A stretch of DNA of 64,000 nucleotides, taken from positions 62,001-126,000 of the forward strand of contig JAKNDB010000104.1 in the NCBI GenBank assembly GCA_024305405.1. Reading direction: 5' to 3'. Shown piece after piece: positions 1 through 11,644 of the stretch; the stretch's first letter is position 1; every line of letters starts with the position of its first letter. The stretch comes from Dirofilaria immitis (Eukaryota > Nematoda > Chromadorea > Rhabditida > Onchocercidae). The notes below the pieces were generated by a model. That model worked only from the letters and a program-made list of their open reading frames with translations. It had not been told where the DNA came from and did no database searches. A program made the translations under genes and the position numbers.

Positions 1-14
1 TCTCTTCCTTACAG

Positions 15-444
15 TACTGGAAGCTATTCAGGTATCCAAGTCAACTGAAAATTCATATGAGAATACATAAAGGAGAGAGACCATTGAAATACAATCAGTG
101 CAGCACAACATTCAAATTTTCGAATTGCAACAACGTAAACATACGCATAACGAAGAATGACTATTTTTATATGAAGAATGCGGCAAAGGATTCAAATGCT
201 CAAGTGATATCCAATGGCACAAACTGACAGTGAATAACGACCATTCAAATGTGAGAAATGTGGCAAAGGATTTAAACGGTCAAACAATCTCCAACGTCAT
301 AAAATGGTGAGCGGGAACAAGTCATTGAAATGCAATGAATGTGGCAGAGAATTCAAAAACTCTACTAAAACAGTGAATTCCTTGACTATGTCGATAAAAG
401 AAGATATCACTGCTACAGTTATATTAAAAAGGAAACAATTTTAA
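15..444 (+). pseudogene. Decayed C2H2 zinc-finger exon (locus 1)
   Basis: The window opens with a good splice acceptor (tctcttccttacag, 1-14). The exon reads YWKLFRYPSQLKIHMRIHKG from base 15, the second half of a C2H2 finger with a typical linker, but the cysteine pair is missing. The next finger has also lost residues. Around 164-168 the frame shifts into a finger with CGKGF and later WHKL. At about 240 it shifts again into [20 protein letters not shown], followed by KCNECGREF, and ends at TAA 442-444. The first shift is explained by one missing T in a T5 run; the second by one missing base. C2H2 arrays normally bind DNA in the nucleus. Lost cysteines and histidines argue for a decaying copy, but the frame breaks may be assembly errors. 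It is related to the locus at 3479-3865, including sequence after the fingers. Confidence 0.7.
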
Positions 445-1381
445 TCTCAAGACTACAATTTATGCTTTGCCCATTATTCATTATGGAACGTTGTATAATC
501 CACTGTGTAACATTGTATAAAGCCCAAATATTTACCCAAAAAGAAACATCTCGAGAGTTGGGAGAGTTTATTTGAAAAGTTTATTAAAAATAATGGAAGA
601 AAAATGAAAAGATAAAGAATCAATATAGTCAAATGCGATGTAAATAAAAAATTCAGTCAAGGCGGCAATCGGAATAAAAATATCACATAAATATAAAAAA
701 AGATCAATAGGCATTCCTTTTTCTGTATACAGTTTTATTAAAATATTCTCAACAGTAGTTGTAAATTTAGGAGACTTTGAAGTTGTCGAATGTTATTTTC
801 TCTGTTGTTGAGCTGATATATACTACTTGAATGCGTGACACAACTGCCGTTGGAATGTTTCATTATAAATTTTATGAATTACAGAGATATCTATCACAAA
901 ACGAGTTCAGATTAATGAATTATTATAAGTAAAAGAGCAACACGCATAGAAAGTAGAAATAGAGTTCTTTGAAAATAATCAAATTGTGATGAAATGATTG
1001 GAAATCAAAGATACAGATGTGGAAAAGCGAATTGCGATGCCAGAAAACCAAAACGAAGAAGAGTAAAATTCCATCGAACATCAGAAACATGCTTGTCATA
1101 AATTAATTGTTTAATGAATAGGGCAAATAATGTCTATGAGTATATAATGCAATATTAAAGAACGCATGTATGAAAAATGCATATTTTGAATGTATATTCA
1201 GGAATTAATATTAATTGGATTTCTCTGTTTCAAATGAAACAAATAATTATTCGAAATCATAATAGTACATGAAAACATTTACATGAGTCACATTACCACA
1301 TGTTTTACATAATTTCAGTATGGATTTTAGCTTGTCTTGTTCTACATCTTTTTTTGGGTATCTGATGCTGAATTCGTAAAG

Positions 1382-1477
1382 TTCTGTTCTGATTTAGTTT
1401 CTGACGTTGCTATTTCCTTTTTTCATGCCTTCTGTTCTGATTTAGTTTCTGACGTTGCTATTTCCTTTTTTCATGCC
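1382..1477. repeat. Perfect 48-bp tandem duplication
   Basis: The 48-bp unit starting ttctgttctgatttag and ending catgcc occurs at 1382-1429 and again, with no difference, at 1430-1477. It is not part of any reading frame I can support. Perfect identity means a recent duplication or an assembly stutter. Confidence 0.95.
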
Positions 1478-2124
1478 ATTTTCATAATTGCTGAAATCAA
1501 ATGTTTTATTTTATGAGAATCATTATTGTGCATCCAATTATTATCAATGTTATAGCAGTAATATCGCTATTTAAAAAATTTGTTATATCCTGACGATGTG
1601 AGTGATATAAATTATGGAAATATAGACTTGCACAGTTATCTAAGAGCATTAAAACTATAAATACGTTTGAATCTAAACATCAATTTTATATGTACCATTA
1701 AAATCCGTTATTTTTATTCGTGATGATTATATACAATTCGTGTAATGTGTATTTTTAATTCTAACAGAACATGAAGGTCACTTACATCATTTTTGCAATT
1801 AGTAAAATCAAACTGTCACTTGTATCCTTAATTTCGCTGCAAAGAAATTAAATCTTTTAACTATTCAGCTTTCCTAAATTATAAAAAGTCGATCTTTTAG
1901 AAGATTAGGATGCTTTGATTATATTTGTCCGAATATTTAACATGATCAAGATGTTTATATATTATCAAATATTTTAATATAAGCAAATAGTCTAATAATA
2001 TAGCTTGTTTTTATTCACGTTTCTATAACAAAGATATTCCTTCAACTGTGTGCAAAGGTTAAAATAACGTATCCTACTAAAGTGAAACAATTTAAATAAA
2101 AGTATGTTACTTTTCTGAATAAAA

Positions 2125-2142
2125 TTTCCGAATATTCGGAAA
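2125..2142. repeat. 18-bp perfect palindrome
   Basis: TTTCCGAATATTCGGAAA is self-complementary over all 18 bases. It holds TTC and GAA elements in alternating orientation, but their spacing does not fit a canonical heat-shock element. A dimeric transcription-factor site is possible. No function is shown. Confidence 0.9.
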
Positions 2143-2745
2143 AAGGCCTAATGCTTCGCAAAAGTGGGCTTCGAGTAGAAAAAGCTATAAATAAACATTT
2201 ATATTTTGCGCAGTCAATAATTGAAGTTAGATTTTATACCTGAACTAATCAATTTCCACAGATTTTAATGTTGATAGCTGTTGGCAGTAAATTATTCATT
2301 AACAGAAATCATATGACCAATTTTATTTTACTTTTCAAAAAAAGGAGTTTTGAATAAATAATTCTTGCATTGAAATCATAGAGATAGATAATCATGACTT
2401 TTATTTGCATTAATTTGCATAAACCTACGATTTTCGATGAAACATGAAAAAGTTGTCATTACTTTACAAAACATATATAAAGAATTAAAGATTATCAAGC
2501 CTTTTAAACTCGCTTTTTTTCTACGAATTACTTTTTATAGCCCTATTTAGAGGAAGCCTGCATGATTATGCAAAAAATTAAAAACACCGTAACCTATTTT
2601 ATCATGAATAATCGCTTATTCATAGAAATGTTTAAAATCAGTCTCCAAATAACACTCCAAATCAGTACAGCGTTTATTATTTATTGAGATTCACTCTTCT
2701 TTGATATATATGTTTTGTGAAATATTTATCTAAAATACCTTTCAG

Positions 2746-2787
2746 AATTACACGGCAGAATCCGTAATTCAGCCGTTACCATTTACC
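2746..2787 (+). CDS. Possible small exon upstream of zinc-finger locus 2
   Basis: A strong acceptor (taaaatacctttcag) is followed by 14 codons reading NYTAESVIQPLPFT, then a possible donor ACC|GTAGAA. It is in phase 0 at both ends, so it would join in frame to the finger exon at 3479 through the acceptor aactgttcag. Residue composition is richer in A, E, P, Q and V than random AT-rich sequence would give. Without cDNA it stays a candidate; the donor is weak. Confidence 0.35.
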
Positions 2788-3003
2788 GTAGAAATTGCTT
2801 GCTAATCAATATGCTGCTGCCTTATTACTTTCTAGTAGCTACATTACCACTGTGAATTACACAATAACAGTAAGTGAACAAATTGCTTTGACTATAAAAA
2901 TTAAATATTTATAAATTTTCCGTTTTGGTTCTTACTCTTATCAGTTTTCCACGTCACTTCCGAAACATTCAATATATTGCGTTTGAACTCTCTGTAGCAT
3001 AAC

Positions 3004-3192
3004 ATGAACTTATATAAGAGATTTTTAATCCCTGAATCATTTCGCAAATATCATCAATTCGCCATTTTTTTTTGTTTTCCGCATCGTATTATCTCATATT
3101 CTGTTTTAAATCAGCATAGAAAATGTTTCAGGTTCCAGAATCACACCAGAATCAAATTTTTATCCTTCAACATCAATCATATTTTACTTTAG
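3004..3192 (+). other. Short ATG-started ORF of 62 codons, probably not a gene
   Basis: An ATG frame of 62 residues rich in F, H, I, N and S with no recognisable motif. It lies in the likely intron between the candidate exon at 2746 and the zinc-finger exon at 3479. No splice or conservation evidence supports it. Confidence 0.12.
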
Positions 3193-3478
3193 ATCAATCA
3201 CAATAAAGCAGCAAAAACTGATATTCTTTTCAAAATATTGTTCTAATTTTTTGAAAACTTTTAAGAAATAACCAATATCGAATGGTTATGAAGTATTATT
3301 GTTCAAAGATTCACCAGCATATGCAGTGATGTCAATGAAATCTCTATGCACTACTGCGATCGCTCAATAATTAAAAAAATAACCAATAAATCAATTAACT
3401 TATGAAGTAAATCATTTCGAATAGTTTCAGATATTAACCGAAAGCGATTTATCAGTACAGGCAAAAATAACTGTTCAG

Positions 3479-3865
3479 TTGGATTTAAATGAATATCATC
3501 GGACAAATGCAAACGAGAAACCGTTCAAGTGCGAGACATGCGGTAAAAGATTCATTTGGCCTGGCGATCTAACTGTTCATAATCGAATACATACAGGGAG
3601 ACCGTTCAAATGTCATGTACGCGATAAAAGATTCACTCGCTGCAACCACTTGAATGTTCATAATCGGATACATACAGGCTAGAAACCGTTCAAATGCCAT
3701 GTATGCGGTAAAAGATTCACTCATAATGGAAACCTGAATAGGCATAAATTGAAGGTGCATAAACCATGCAAGTTCAATGCTTACAGTGCAGAATTGAGCG
3801 GAAATTCTAGTTTGCTGAAAAATAAAAAGAAACATGAAGATTCCGCTAAAATACCTCATTGTTAG
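3479..3865 (+). pseudogene. C2H2 zinc-finger exon with in-frame stop (locus 2)
   Basis: After the acceptor aactgttcag the frame reads LDLNEYHRTNANEKPFKC and continues through three C2H2 fingers to TAG at 3863-3865. Finger 1 (CETCGKRF ... HNRIH) is intact. Finger 2 reads CHVRDKRF, so its second zinc-binding cysteine is Arg, and its preceding linker lacks two residues (HTGRPFKC). A TAG at 3680-3682 stands where the linker glutamate GAG would be (TG-stop-KPFKC), a single G-to-T change. Finger 3 (CHVCGKRFTHNGNLNRHKLKVH) is intact beyond the stop. The family is DNA-binding and nuclear. A substitution cannot be blamed on homopolymer error, so this copy is probably inactivated or truncated to two fingers. 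The tail after the fingers resembles the tail of locus 1. Confidence 0.75.
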
Positions 3866-4745
3866 GTTGTCACACCTACAGACGACATTATCGATACAGC
3901 TATATTAATAGAGAAAATAATTTCGTATATAGAACTGCGAGCATTATTTTACCTTTTATGTTGTCTTTATTATTACTTAATTGGTTGCTAAAAATAGTTA
4001 ATGAAAATTAACATAAAATCTTCAGTTTTAATTAGATATATATTACATTCATTATATATATTGTATTCATTTTATCTATCTTATTTCGGAAATTGATATT
4101 TTAAAAAGCGGTTTTGTATTGAGGTTATTAATGAATTTAAGGAAAAGAAAATTCATATTTCTTGCAATACATCAAAGATCACTCTTTTAATACAGTTTGC
4201 CATACATATTGGCAAGTCGAAAAAAGGGTTAAATTTTTGAAATTTGCGATAACAATTCATTTTTTTCATTTTATCTATTATTACGTTTTTTTGGCTAGTA
4301 TTGTTGACATACTTTCTTCTGGTCTGCAATTCTGATGCATTTGTGCTTCGTAATAAATATAAAATCAAAAAAATGGGGCAGTAATCAATATTTTTAAATA
4401 ATCGAAAAAAATTTCATTAGCAGCATTTTTCATCGTTTTTTGTTGTGATGTCTTTTCATTTTCATTTCTTTAAGCGATTATAAAATTTTTCATATAACAA
4501 TGAAATCAATCTAAATTTTATAATTGTTGTCGATTTGTCCGAATTTCGAGTTAAGATGTAGAAGTCAAAATTTCTTCACGAATCAACAGCTGTTGATCAT
4601 AAGTTTGCAACAGTATTTACTGTCTCATATCTTTTCTCATATTCCATTATTGTAATTCGTATGTGCTTAAACACCTAGATATCATTTCTCACTCTCTTAA
4701 CTAGCTGTTATCAACTTAATTTTTCATGAATTTAGAATATTATTA

Positions 4746-4770
4746 TTTCACAATGCTTTCCATTGTGAAA
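4746..4770. repeat. Hairpin, 10-bp perfect arms
   Basis: tttcacaatg (4746-4755) is the reverse complement of cattgtgaaa (4761-4770), with a five-base loop ctttc. No gene context explains it. Confidence 0.85.
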
Positions 4771-7619
4771 AAAATATTTTGGGATTTCCGCTATGATGAT
4801 CCTACTGATATATTCTTCACATGATACACATATAATCCGAAGATCACCGGATTATTACGATTCCTATTTTCATTTCACTTTCTTAACGAATAAAGTGCAA
4901 ATAAAGTTGCGGAAGCAGTAATATCAAAGAGAAGTTTATCAGTTCACCAACTGCACATGATGAAATTTTCAAAACATTCGTTGCAACTTTGTCAGACGTA
5001 TTACATAGGCACATTTGTTTAATTAAGATATATGAGATTTAGACTGATTTATACAATAATTCATCCTTTACTACAGTATTCAGCAAAGCAAATGTGATCT
5101 CTAAGTTGCAATTTTGCAACACAACACAATAGTTTACACAATCAATACTTTACACAACCAAAAAGAGAATTCATTTATTGCAAAGAAGGGTTTTTGTTTT
5201 ATTTGCGTGAAATGAGAAACGTGAGTACTTTGACTAGATAGTGGGAGAAGCGCTTGATCAATATTATTATAACTACTGTAGTTCGACAACGTAACGATAG
5301 TTCTTTATTATTGCAAAGCAGACCGATAACAAAAAAATAATATGGGAGGTTTCAAGTAATAGCAGAGCAGCCGTTCCGGAATTTCTCAACAATGAGTAGA
5401 CTGTTTTTATAGTGAGGATGTTCATAGTTTTCCGGAGTATTATGGCCAGAAATGAAAAAAAAAAACTGATGCTATAACTGCCAACAGTATTATGACCGGA
5501 GCTCACATAAGTTTATAAGGTTATAAAACTGATAGATGATTGATTAGGAGAATATTTAGAACCTTTCAAAATTATAACCGCCAATATTAGCAGATGTATA
5601 GGATTAGAAAACTAATAAGATGATTGATGATGAAGTTGTTTACAAGTTTTGAAATTGTTTTAGTGATTGCAGAATTTGACGATTAGATGATTTATACCTT
5701 TAAAAATATGAAAGAACTGAAATATTCATGTAATATAAAAATATTTATCTCGCTCTACTTATATTATAAAATATTTCGGTTTTTCCGACATAGAATAATA
5801 GTCCATTAATGTCGATAAGCGTCAAGTTTCTGAGTTATTTCTAAAATTTTTATCTTTTTAACCAAACTACTTATGTGGCACGTGGCTTATCATCGACATG
5901 TATGCCATTACTGAAAGTTGCTAATTTTTCTAAAATCTGTATTTACAAATTGATCATTATTAATAATAGCATATCATTATCTACAGAATTGTTGATATCG
6001 AAACAGATTAAACAGATAATGTAAATATAATACAAAAACCATGTCGGTGAAATCTATAATTATTTGTGTGCATTAAATTAGTAAAATTATAGCGTATAGA
6101 ATAGTAATTTATCAAATTAATGCTTGCTGGTAATCTTTGAAATCGTACTGTGTGTACTGGTATATGTAAACTCACAAAATAAGCGCATATTGATACATTC
6201 TAACTTTGATTTAATTAGAGTCTTTTGCAATTAGTAGTTGTTATTGCAAATCATGTGTCTGTGTTGTTTTAAACTTCGATTGCCAATTTAATCGGTTAAA
6301 GTGAAGTATTACTATTACTTAACACACTGTGCAGATTTTTTAATATATTACTAACTGTTGAGCATGTAGAGAGAAGTAAGAAAAGATTCAATTTTATCAG
6401 ATTTTGGAAACTGATAAATTGCTTTTTAGGGATTGTAAACAAACTGAATCCATTTTTTCATTCCTTGATTGTGGTCAACAGAAATATATAGGCAAATGAT
6501 CATTTTTCTACAGTGAGTTGTCAAATCTTTCAGAATATAAAGTTATTATAAACAAATTTTTAGAGGCAATTGAAGAAAAACAGAGAAAAATGCGAACGAG
6601 AAAAGGACTTGTTTAGGTGTTCTTAATTCAAAAATTTTATAATAACTGGATTTACTGAGAACAAGAGGTCAAAAAAATTGACCACATGAGTTCTATATTT
6701 CTATATTAGATTAAAATCCGAACTATATGAATTCAAAGTTGGAACTGTAATTCATAGCATTTGATGAGTCGGATAAAACATTTCTAAGTGGAATAACTCT
6801 TCATTCGTTGGGAAGAATGCGACGTCATACCTAATTTGTTTTAATGGTATTTCTCAAAATCCAAGCAAAAAAATACATGCAATGTAAACATGAACAGAAT
6901 CGTGTACTCGATACCGTAAAATGCAAAACGATTTTAGAATAGCTCGTTCCTGCATGATGTCCAATAATATTATCAACCGACCTGTCTAAGAAAGAGATAA
7001 CAACAATATAATGTGAAAAGAATCTACTGCACGACAATACAAAAGACAAAAATGAATCTAGAAACATACAAATCAGTTTCCTGTTTCGCTCTGAATATTT
7101 ATCAAAATCGCATCATCTTGCTATTAATTTCAAAAATTCATTTTAAATCCAAAGCTTTAATATCTTTCGTTTTTTATAAGATTTTATGGTCTCCATTTTA
7201 TAATGAAAAATGTAGTAATCTATGCATTTCTTATCAATAATTTACGGGTTAAAAATGGATGTTTGGAAAACGAAACATATTTTCGAAAGTAAATGTTGAG
7301 ATTTCTATAGAAGAAATCAACTGCATGAGTAAATGATTTTGGGGTGTACTTGACACAGTGAAAATACAACTAGGAAGAAAAATTTTTATAGCTAGTATCG
7401 GGAAATCCGAAAAATTGTTTGATCCATAAGGGTTTAAAAAGTCGCTTTTCACAATCTTTAGTTAACGTTAAATTTAATTTCTGTCATATATTCATTGCCA
7501 GAATATTATCGATTTTCATTGCTTATGAACATTTTTTGCCGTCATTACATGCTGTTTGCTTCCTCTTACACATAGCATATGGATAGTTTTTACTAATTGA
7601 AAGCTTTTTCGGCATTAAT

Positions 7620-7800
7620 CAGTAAAGTTCCAGTGGTAAACAGTCAGTCTGCAGTCGAGCGTCATAACCAGTAGAACCGAAATTCTTTCCTCCTCATGAA
7701 AGAAGCGATTCGAAAAATCCGTAGCAATCTATCCCCAAATGGCGGAATAGTTTCTTCCTGTCAGTGTTAGCAATTTTCGATCCAATAAACCTTCCCAAAT
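7620..7800. other. GC-richer island, possible decayed exon
   Basis: Composition differs from the surroundings. On the - strand, after a possible acceptor (ctaacactgacag), a frame of about 31 codons reads EETIPPFGDRLLRIF and on to FRFYWL and a stop. On the + strand an ATG frame reads MKEAIRKIRSNLSPNGGIVS and stops after 24 residues. Both look protein-like because the GC content is higher, so neither can be chosen. Confidence 0.25.
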
Positions 7801-9115
7801 ATAATTGTTTATAAAACATTATTTCGCTCTCCCAAATAAGAGAAGAAAGTTTTTGTTTTTTCACGATTACTGAACTTTATTTTCGAGCTTTAAAAATTGT
7901 TTAAATTACGGATTTACCAATTCTTTTCCACTCTTTTAGTAAAAAATATTCTTGAAATTGTTTGAATGTCACACATATTATTTTTATAACTCGCTGGTAC
8001 TAATTAACTTTTGATTTGTTGTTAATAAAAATATCATTCATTGTTATAAATGCCTTATAACTTATAACTGCTGCTGGTCGAAAAATAAAAGTCGTTTTTA
8101 TTTTCTTCGCTTTTTTAAATGTAGATATAATATCCGACTGTAGATATAATATAGCTGTTCCATTAAGGCCAGATGACTGAGAAGAAAGTATAAAAACCTT
8201 AGGCAGGAATGAAAGTTTGTTAATAAATACAGCTCTGTTGCACAAACCGAAATAAATACACTGGAAGGTTATTCTAATAAAAAATTTTCGAAGAATTAGC
8301 CTTTTACTTTTTCTTCACAGGTTGATAATTTGGCGATAAATAAATCTGCTCACTAAGTTTTTAATAATCAATTTGTAAGAAATTATTAAATTTGTTGGAA
8401 TAAAAGTTTCAATTTTAAGCAAAACTGATGCATAAACAAATGACGATGGTTCATCATTTCTTATAAAAAAACATGATATATACATATATATAATATATCG
8501 AATTACTTTCCACTTAAATGCGGTTTGTATTAAATATATTCTACTTGATTCATTTTATCAATAAACATTTATTTATTTTTTTGATAATAGTGATTTTTTT
8601 GATGATATTTATTATTTACTTCCTAGTGTAATCATGATATCCTTTCGTATTTGTTTTTCTTAAATTATTGAAAAAATTCATTGGTTTATTTTTGGGAAAT
8701 TAATATATTTTATTTATTTTGAATTTCTGAAGGAAAGGAAAATATAGAGAGCTAAACTAGTTGTCCATGATTATATTGGTAATTTTGAAATGTTTTGTCA
8801 TCTTTAAAATAATGAATAATTGGCTTAATTGTTAAGTTTTTATGCTCGATCGTTTTTATTGAAAGCAATTAACATTTCAAATAGGAAGCAATCATTCGTC
8901 CTTTATTTTTCGGAAAATAGTTTTGCTTGGAAATTATAACAAACATCGAAGAGTAAAATGCTTGACAACTTTTAATACAAAAATATTACTTTCTTAATGG
9001 ACAAAATCTTTTTAAGAATTTTTAGCACCTTTATCTTATTCAAATTTAAAATGTTCATTTATTTGATATCATATTGCTCTGAAGTTGTATGTTATCTATT
9101 ATATTCTAAAATATC

Positions 9116-9133
9116 GCATGCATGTATGCATGC
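9116..9133. repeat. ATGCATGC near-palindrome
   Basis: gcatgcatgtatgcatgc has 8-bp perfect arms and a mismatched central pair. It is an alternating purine-pyrimidine tract. No function assigned. Confidence 0.7.
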
Positions 9134-10930
9134 ACTTCAATTCTATGAAATTTATATGCATGAACATGGAAAGATATAATAATATATGCACTATGTTCAT
9201 TTGATGTTGTTAATCCAAGAAATACAGATAAATTTATTCAATTGATCATGTATTTTTGAGTCAGCATAAAAAGTCATATGAAAAAAATATTATAAAAAAT
9301 GCTTTAAAATACATCATTGATTGATTTTTGAATTCTGCAATATCATATATATAAGTAAACAAATATTTCCCAGTTTCTAATGCTATCATAATATCTAATA
9401 GTTCATGATCGAATTTCGAGAATATATATATGTATATGCGGTTTGTTGCATAACGAAAACTATGCGTTTGCGGCAATTATTTTAACGATGCAATATTTTA
9501 TTTCATTAAATGATGAAGTGGATGAATGTTATGGTTTGAAGATATACAGCTTAATGAAATTAATAGATTGCATTTCGTGACCCATTCTTTTATAAATTTT
9601 CATTATCATCCAATCTTTGAAAGATTCCTTTATTTATATTTTATTTCCTTTCTCCTTCGCTTAATTATAAATTTCTTCGCTAAATGAAATATTTTGCAGA
9701 ATTCGTGTCATAAAAATGAAAAAAAAAAGAAATAATAAAAGCCGATCTCTTTTTCTTTACAGTTATTTTTTCTTTTTGAATAACTGAACATTGCTATTTT
9801 GAATATTGCTTTTTCAACATCGCTTTTCAATAATCAATCCACATTTCTCCCACAGACTTCCATTTTATTTGATAATTCGTTCCATTACTTTTTTTTTTGG
9901 TAACGAATAAAGAAGAAAAACGGAAATTTTAAACCGAATGATATTTTTAAAAATATCAACAAGGAATGATATTCCGAGATTTTAAACCTGTCTTTTATTC
10001 AGAATTTTTCTATCATTAAAATGATGATCAAATAAATAAGCATTCTATTACTGCTTTATCATTTCACATCTATTCATTTTTATCAGTTATAAACTCAGTT
10101 CTAATCGATTTTATTTCAGTGAAAGTTAGTTAATTTTGCAAAGTTTTCATAATTTCAAAAGGCTTGAAATTCTCACTTTTTCCCATATCTTATGATATTA
10201 GAAAAAAGTATCTTCTTAATTTAAGGAAAAAACTAAATTTTTCTTCAGATCTTCTCTCCATCATCAAACTTTTAAAAAATTACCAAAAATTCTTCATCAT
10301 AATGGTTCCGCTATAGAAAAAAGTAAATAAAAACATCTTTTCGTAGATTGTCACATCTGATAGCAACATTATTTTAATTAACTGTTTTCCTTCACTTAAA
10401 ATTATTTAACTCTATAATATCAGCATTTGAGTTTAATATTTAAAACTAATCGATAATCCCGTTTTTCAAATTTTGAATATTTCTAGAAAGATAAAAAGTT
10501 TTATTAGAAAGATAAAATAGAAATATTTGATAGCTTAAATAAATAAAATTAGCTGTTTCATTAATTCATTAATAAATTATGCAATTTAATTATCTGTTGA
10601 GTTTCGATCTAGTGAACATAGAATTTCTCATTACCAAGTTTAAAAATAATTATGAGATTGCTCGAAAATTTAAACAGTAGAGCTTTTAAATTCTAAAATA
10701 CTTCAGTTGTAATTCTAACTTCAGTTGCAATCCTAATTTTAATTCTAATTTGTATGTAATTCAATCATTTGACTTTAAATGTACGGTAATTCGCAATGCT
10801 TTGCATGACAAAGCTTTTTGCTAGAATATATTATCACTCAATTTTTAATCAATTTCAAATTGTCCAAAAATTATATTGCTGTAAAAAGTTTGAGTTTTGC
10901 AATTTATTACTATTTTAGTAGCAAGATAAA

Positions 10931-10997
10931 ATGATGCAAGCACATTTATTATTGATATTAATGGCATCTTTGGTTACCAATTTATTAAGTTTCACAG
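10931..10997 (+). CDS. Secreted Cys-rich protein, exon 1 (signal peptide)
   Basis: ATG 10931 begins MMQAHLLLILMASLVTNLLS, a textbook signal peptide: short N-region, a leucine-rich hydrophobic core and a polar end. The exon stops after TTC ACA G at a consensus donor GTAAGA (10998 on), phase 1. The signal peptide predicts entry into the secretory pathway. A second ATG at codon 2 could also start translation. It is the first exon of the gene continued at 11228 and 11495. Confidence 0.7.
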
Positions 10998-11227
10998 GTA
11001 AGACGATCTTTTATTTCAATCTCATAATACTTAATTGAAAAAATTTGCTGAAAGAAAATATTTAATAACTAAATAGTTGAAATTTAGTAAAATTTTAAAT
11101 TTTCAAATGAAAATTAAGACACTATGAGAAATAGATAAATCATTCGAAATGATGCAAATTAGTTTGTCTTTAATCTCAAAGTTTGTTCTATTGTTAAAAT
11201 CTATCTAAACGGATCATATATTTTTAG

Positions 11228-11328
11228 AATTAGATTTTGGTGAATCAAGAAGTGATTGTTCTGTTGAACATAATGGAAAAACTATTTGTCAATGTTGCAA
11301 AATATCATGTTGGTATAATACTGCAAAC
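11228..11328 (+). CDS. Secreted Cys-rich protein, exon 2
   Basis: After the acceptor tatatttttag the phase-1 codon is completed and the frame reads ELDFGESRSDCSVEHNGKTI followed by CQCCKISCWYN. Five cysteines lie within about 18 residues, including a CQCC cluster, which suggests disulfides in an extracellular domain. The 3' end is uncertain. AAC|GTCAGT at 11328/11329 gives phase 0, matching exon 3. The better-looking donor TTG|GTAGGA at 11354/11355 would need one more base in the preceding AAAA run to keep frame. A third option, TTG|GTATAA at 11312, gives the wrong phase. Confidence 0.6.
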
Positions 11329-11494
11329 GTCAGTTCATTATTTATAAAATATTGGTAGGAATATTCTGGTGCATATATTTGATAAAATTAATACCACTGT
11401 AATATGGGAAAAAGAAATTATCAGTCATACGAACATGAAAAAATTTGAAAATAAACTTTTCAAAACAAAGAATTAATTCTTATAAAATTTTTAG

Positions 11495-11644
11495 AAAGCA
11501 ACAAATAATTTGGGTCATATACCCGGACAAAATGGTGACCAGGAAGCTTTGGATACATTACATTTGATTCGTTTATGCATACTTTTGAATTGTGGCCATG
11601 TATGTCCAAGAATCCGTCGAGGCTTATTCAAACCAACCAAATAA
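11495..11644 (+). CDS. Secreted Cys-rich protein, exon 3 (C-terminus)
   Basis: Acceptor aaaatttttag, then a phase-0 frame of 49 residues reading KATNNLGHIPGQNGDQEALD and ending CGHVCPRIRRGLFKPTK at TAA 11642-11644. Three more cysteines (LC...NCGHVC) bring the total to eight. An AATAAA motif (11640-11645) overlaps the stop, and others follow about 75 nt downstream. The whole protein would be about 105 residues with the signal peptide. I do not recognise the cysteine pattern as any named family; a secreted peptide or small extracellular domain protein is an inference from the signal peptide and cysteines only. Confidence 0.6.
   Translation, partial: KATNNLGHIPGQNGDQEALDTLHLIRLCILLNCGHVCPRIRRGLFKPTK

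Larger units (their letters stand above)
445..2745. other. Intergenic or intronic, mostly unassigned
   Basis: No convincing gene seen. A less AT-rich patch at about 1000-1100 is open in two + frames. One reads YRCGKANC followed by RKPKRRRVKF and stops near 1100; the other ends ENQNEEE at a stop near 1065. Neither can be chosen. The block also holds a 48-bp tandem duplication (1382-1477) and an 18-bp palindrome (2125-2142), listed separately. Confidence 0.4.
3866..10930. other. Long gene-poor stretch
   Basis: No gene I can support. Short open frames (for example - strand 4153-4368, 5273-5506, 6831-7067, 7249-7452, 8000-8245 and 9261-9476; + strand 7013-7240 and 8997-9179) lack motifs and have the composition expected of AT-rich noise. 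Two less AT-rich islands, about 5250-5530 and 7620-7800, are open in several frames and may be remnants of exons or mobile elements. Confidence 0.45.
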
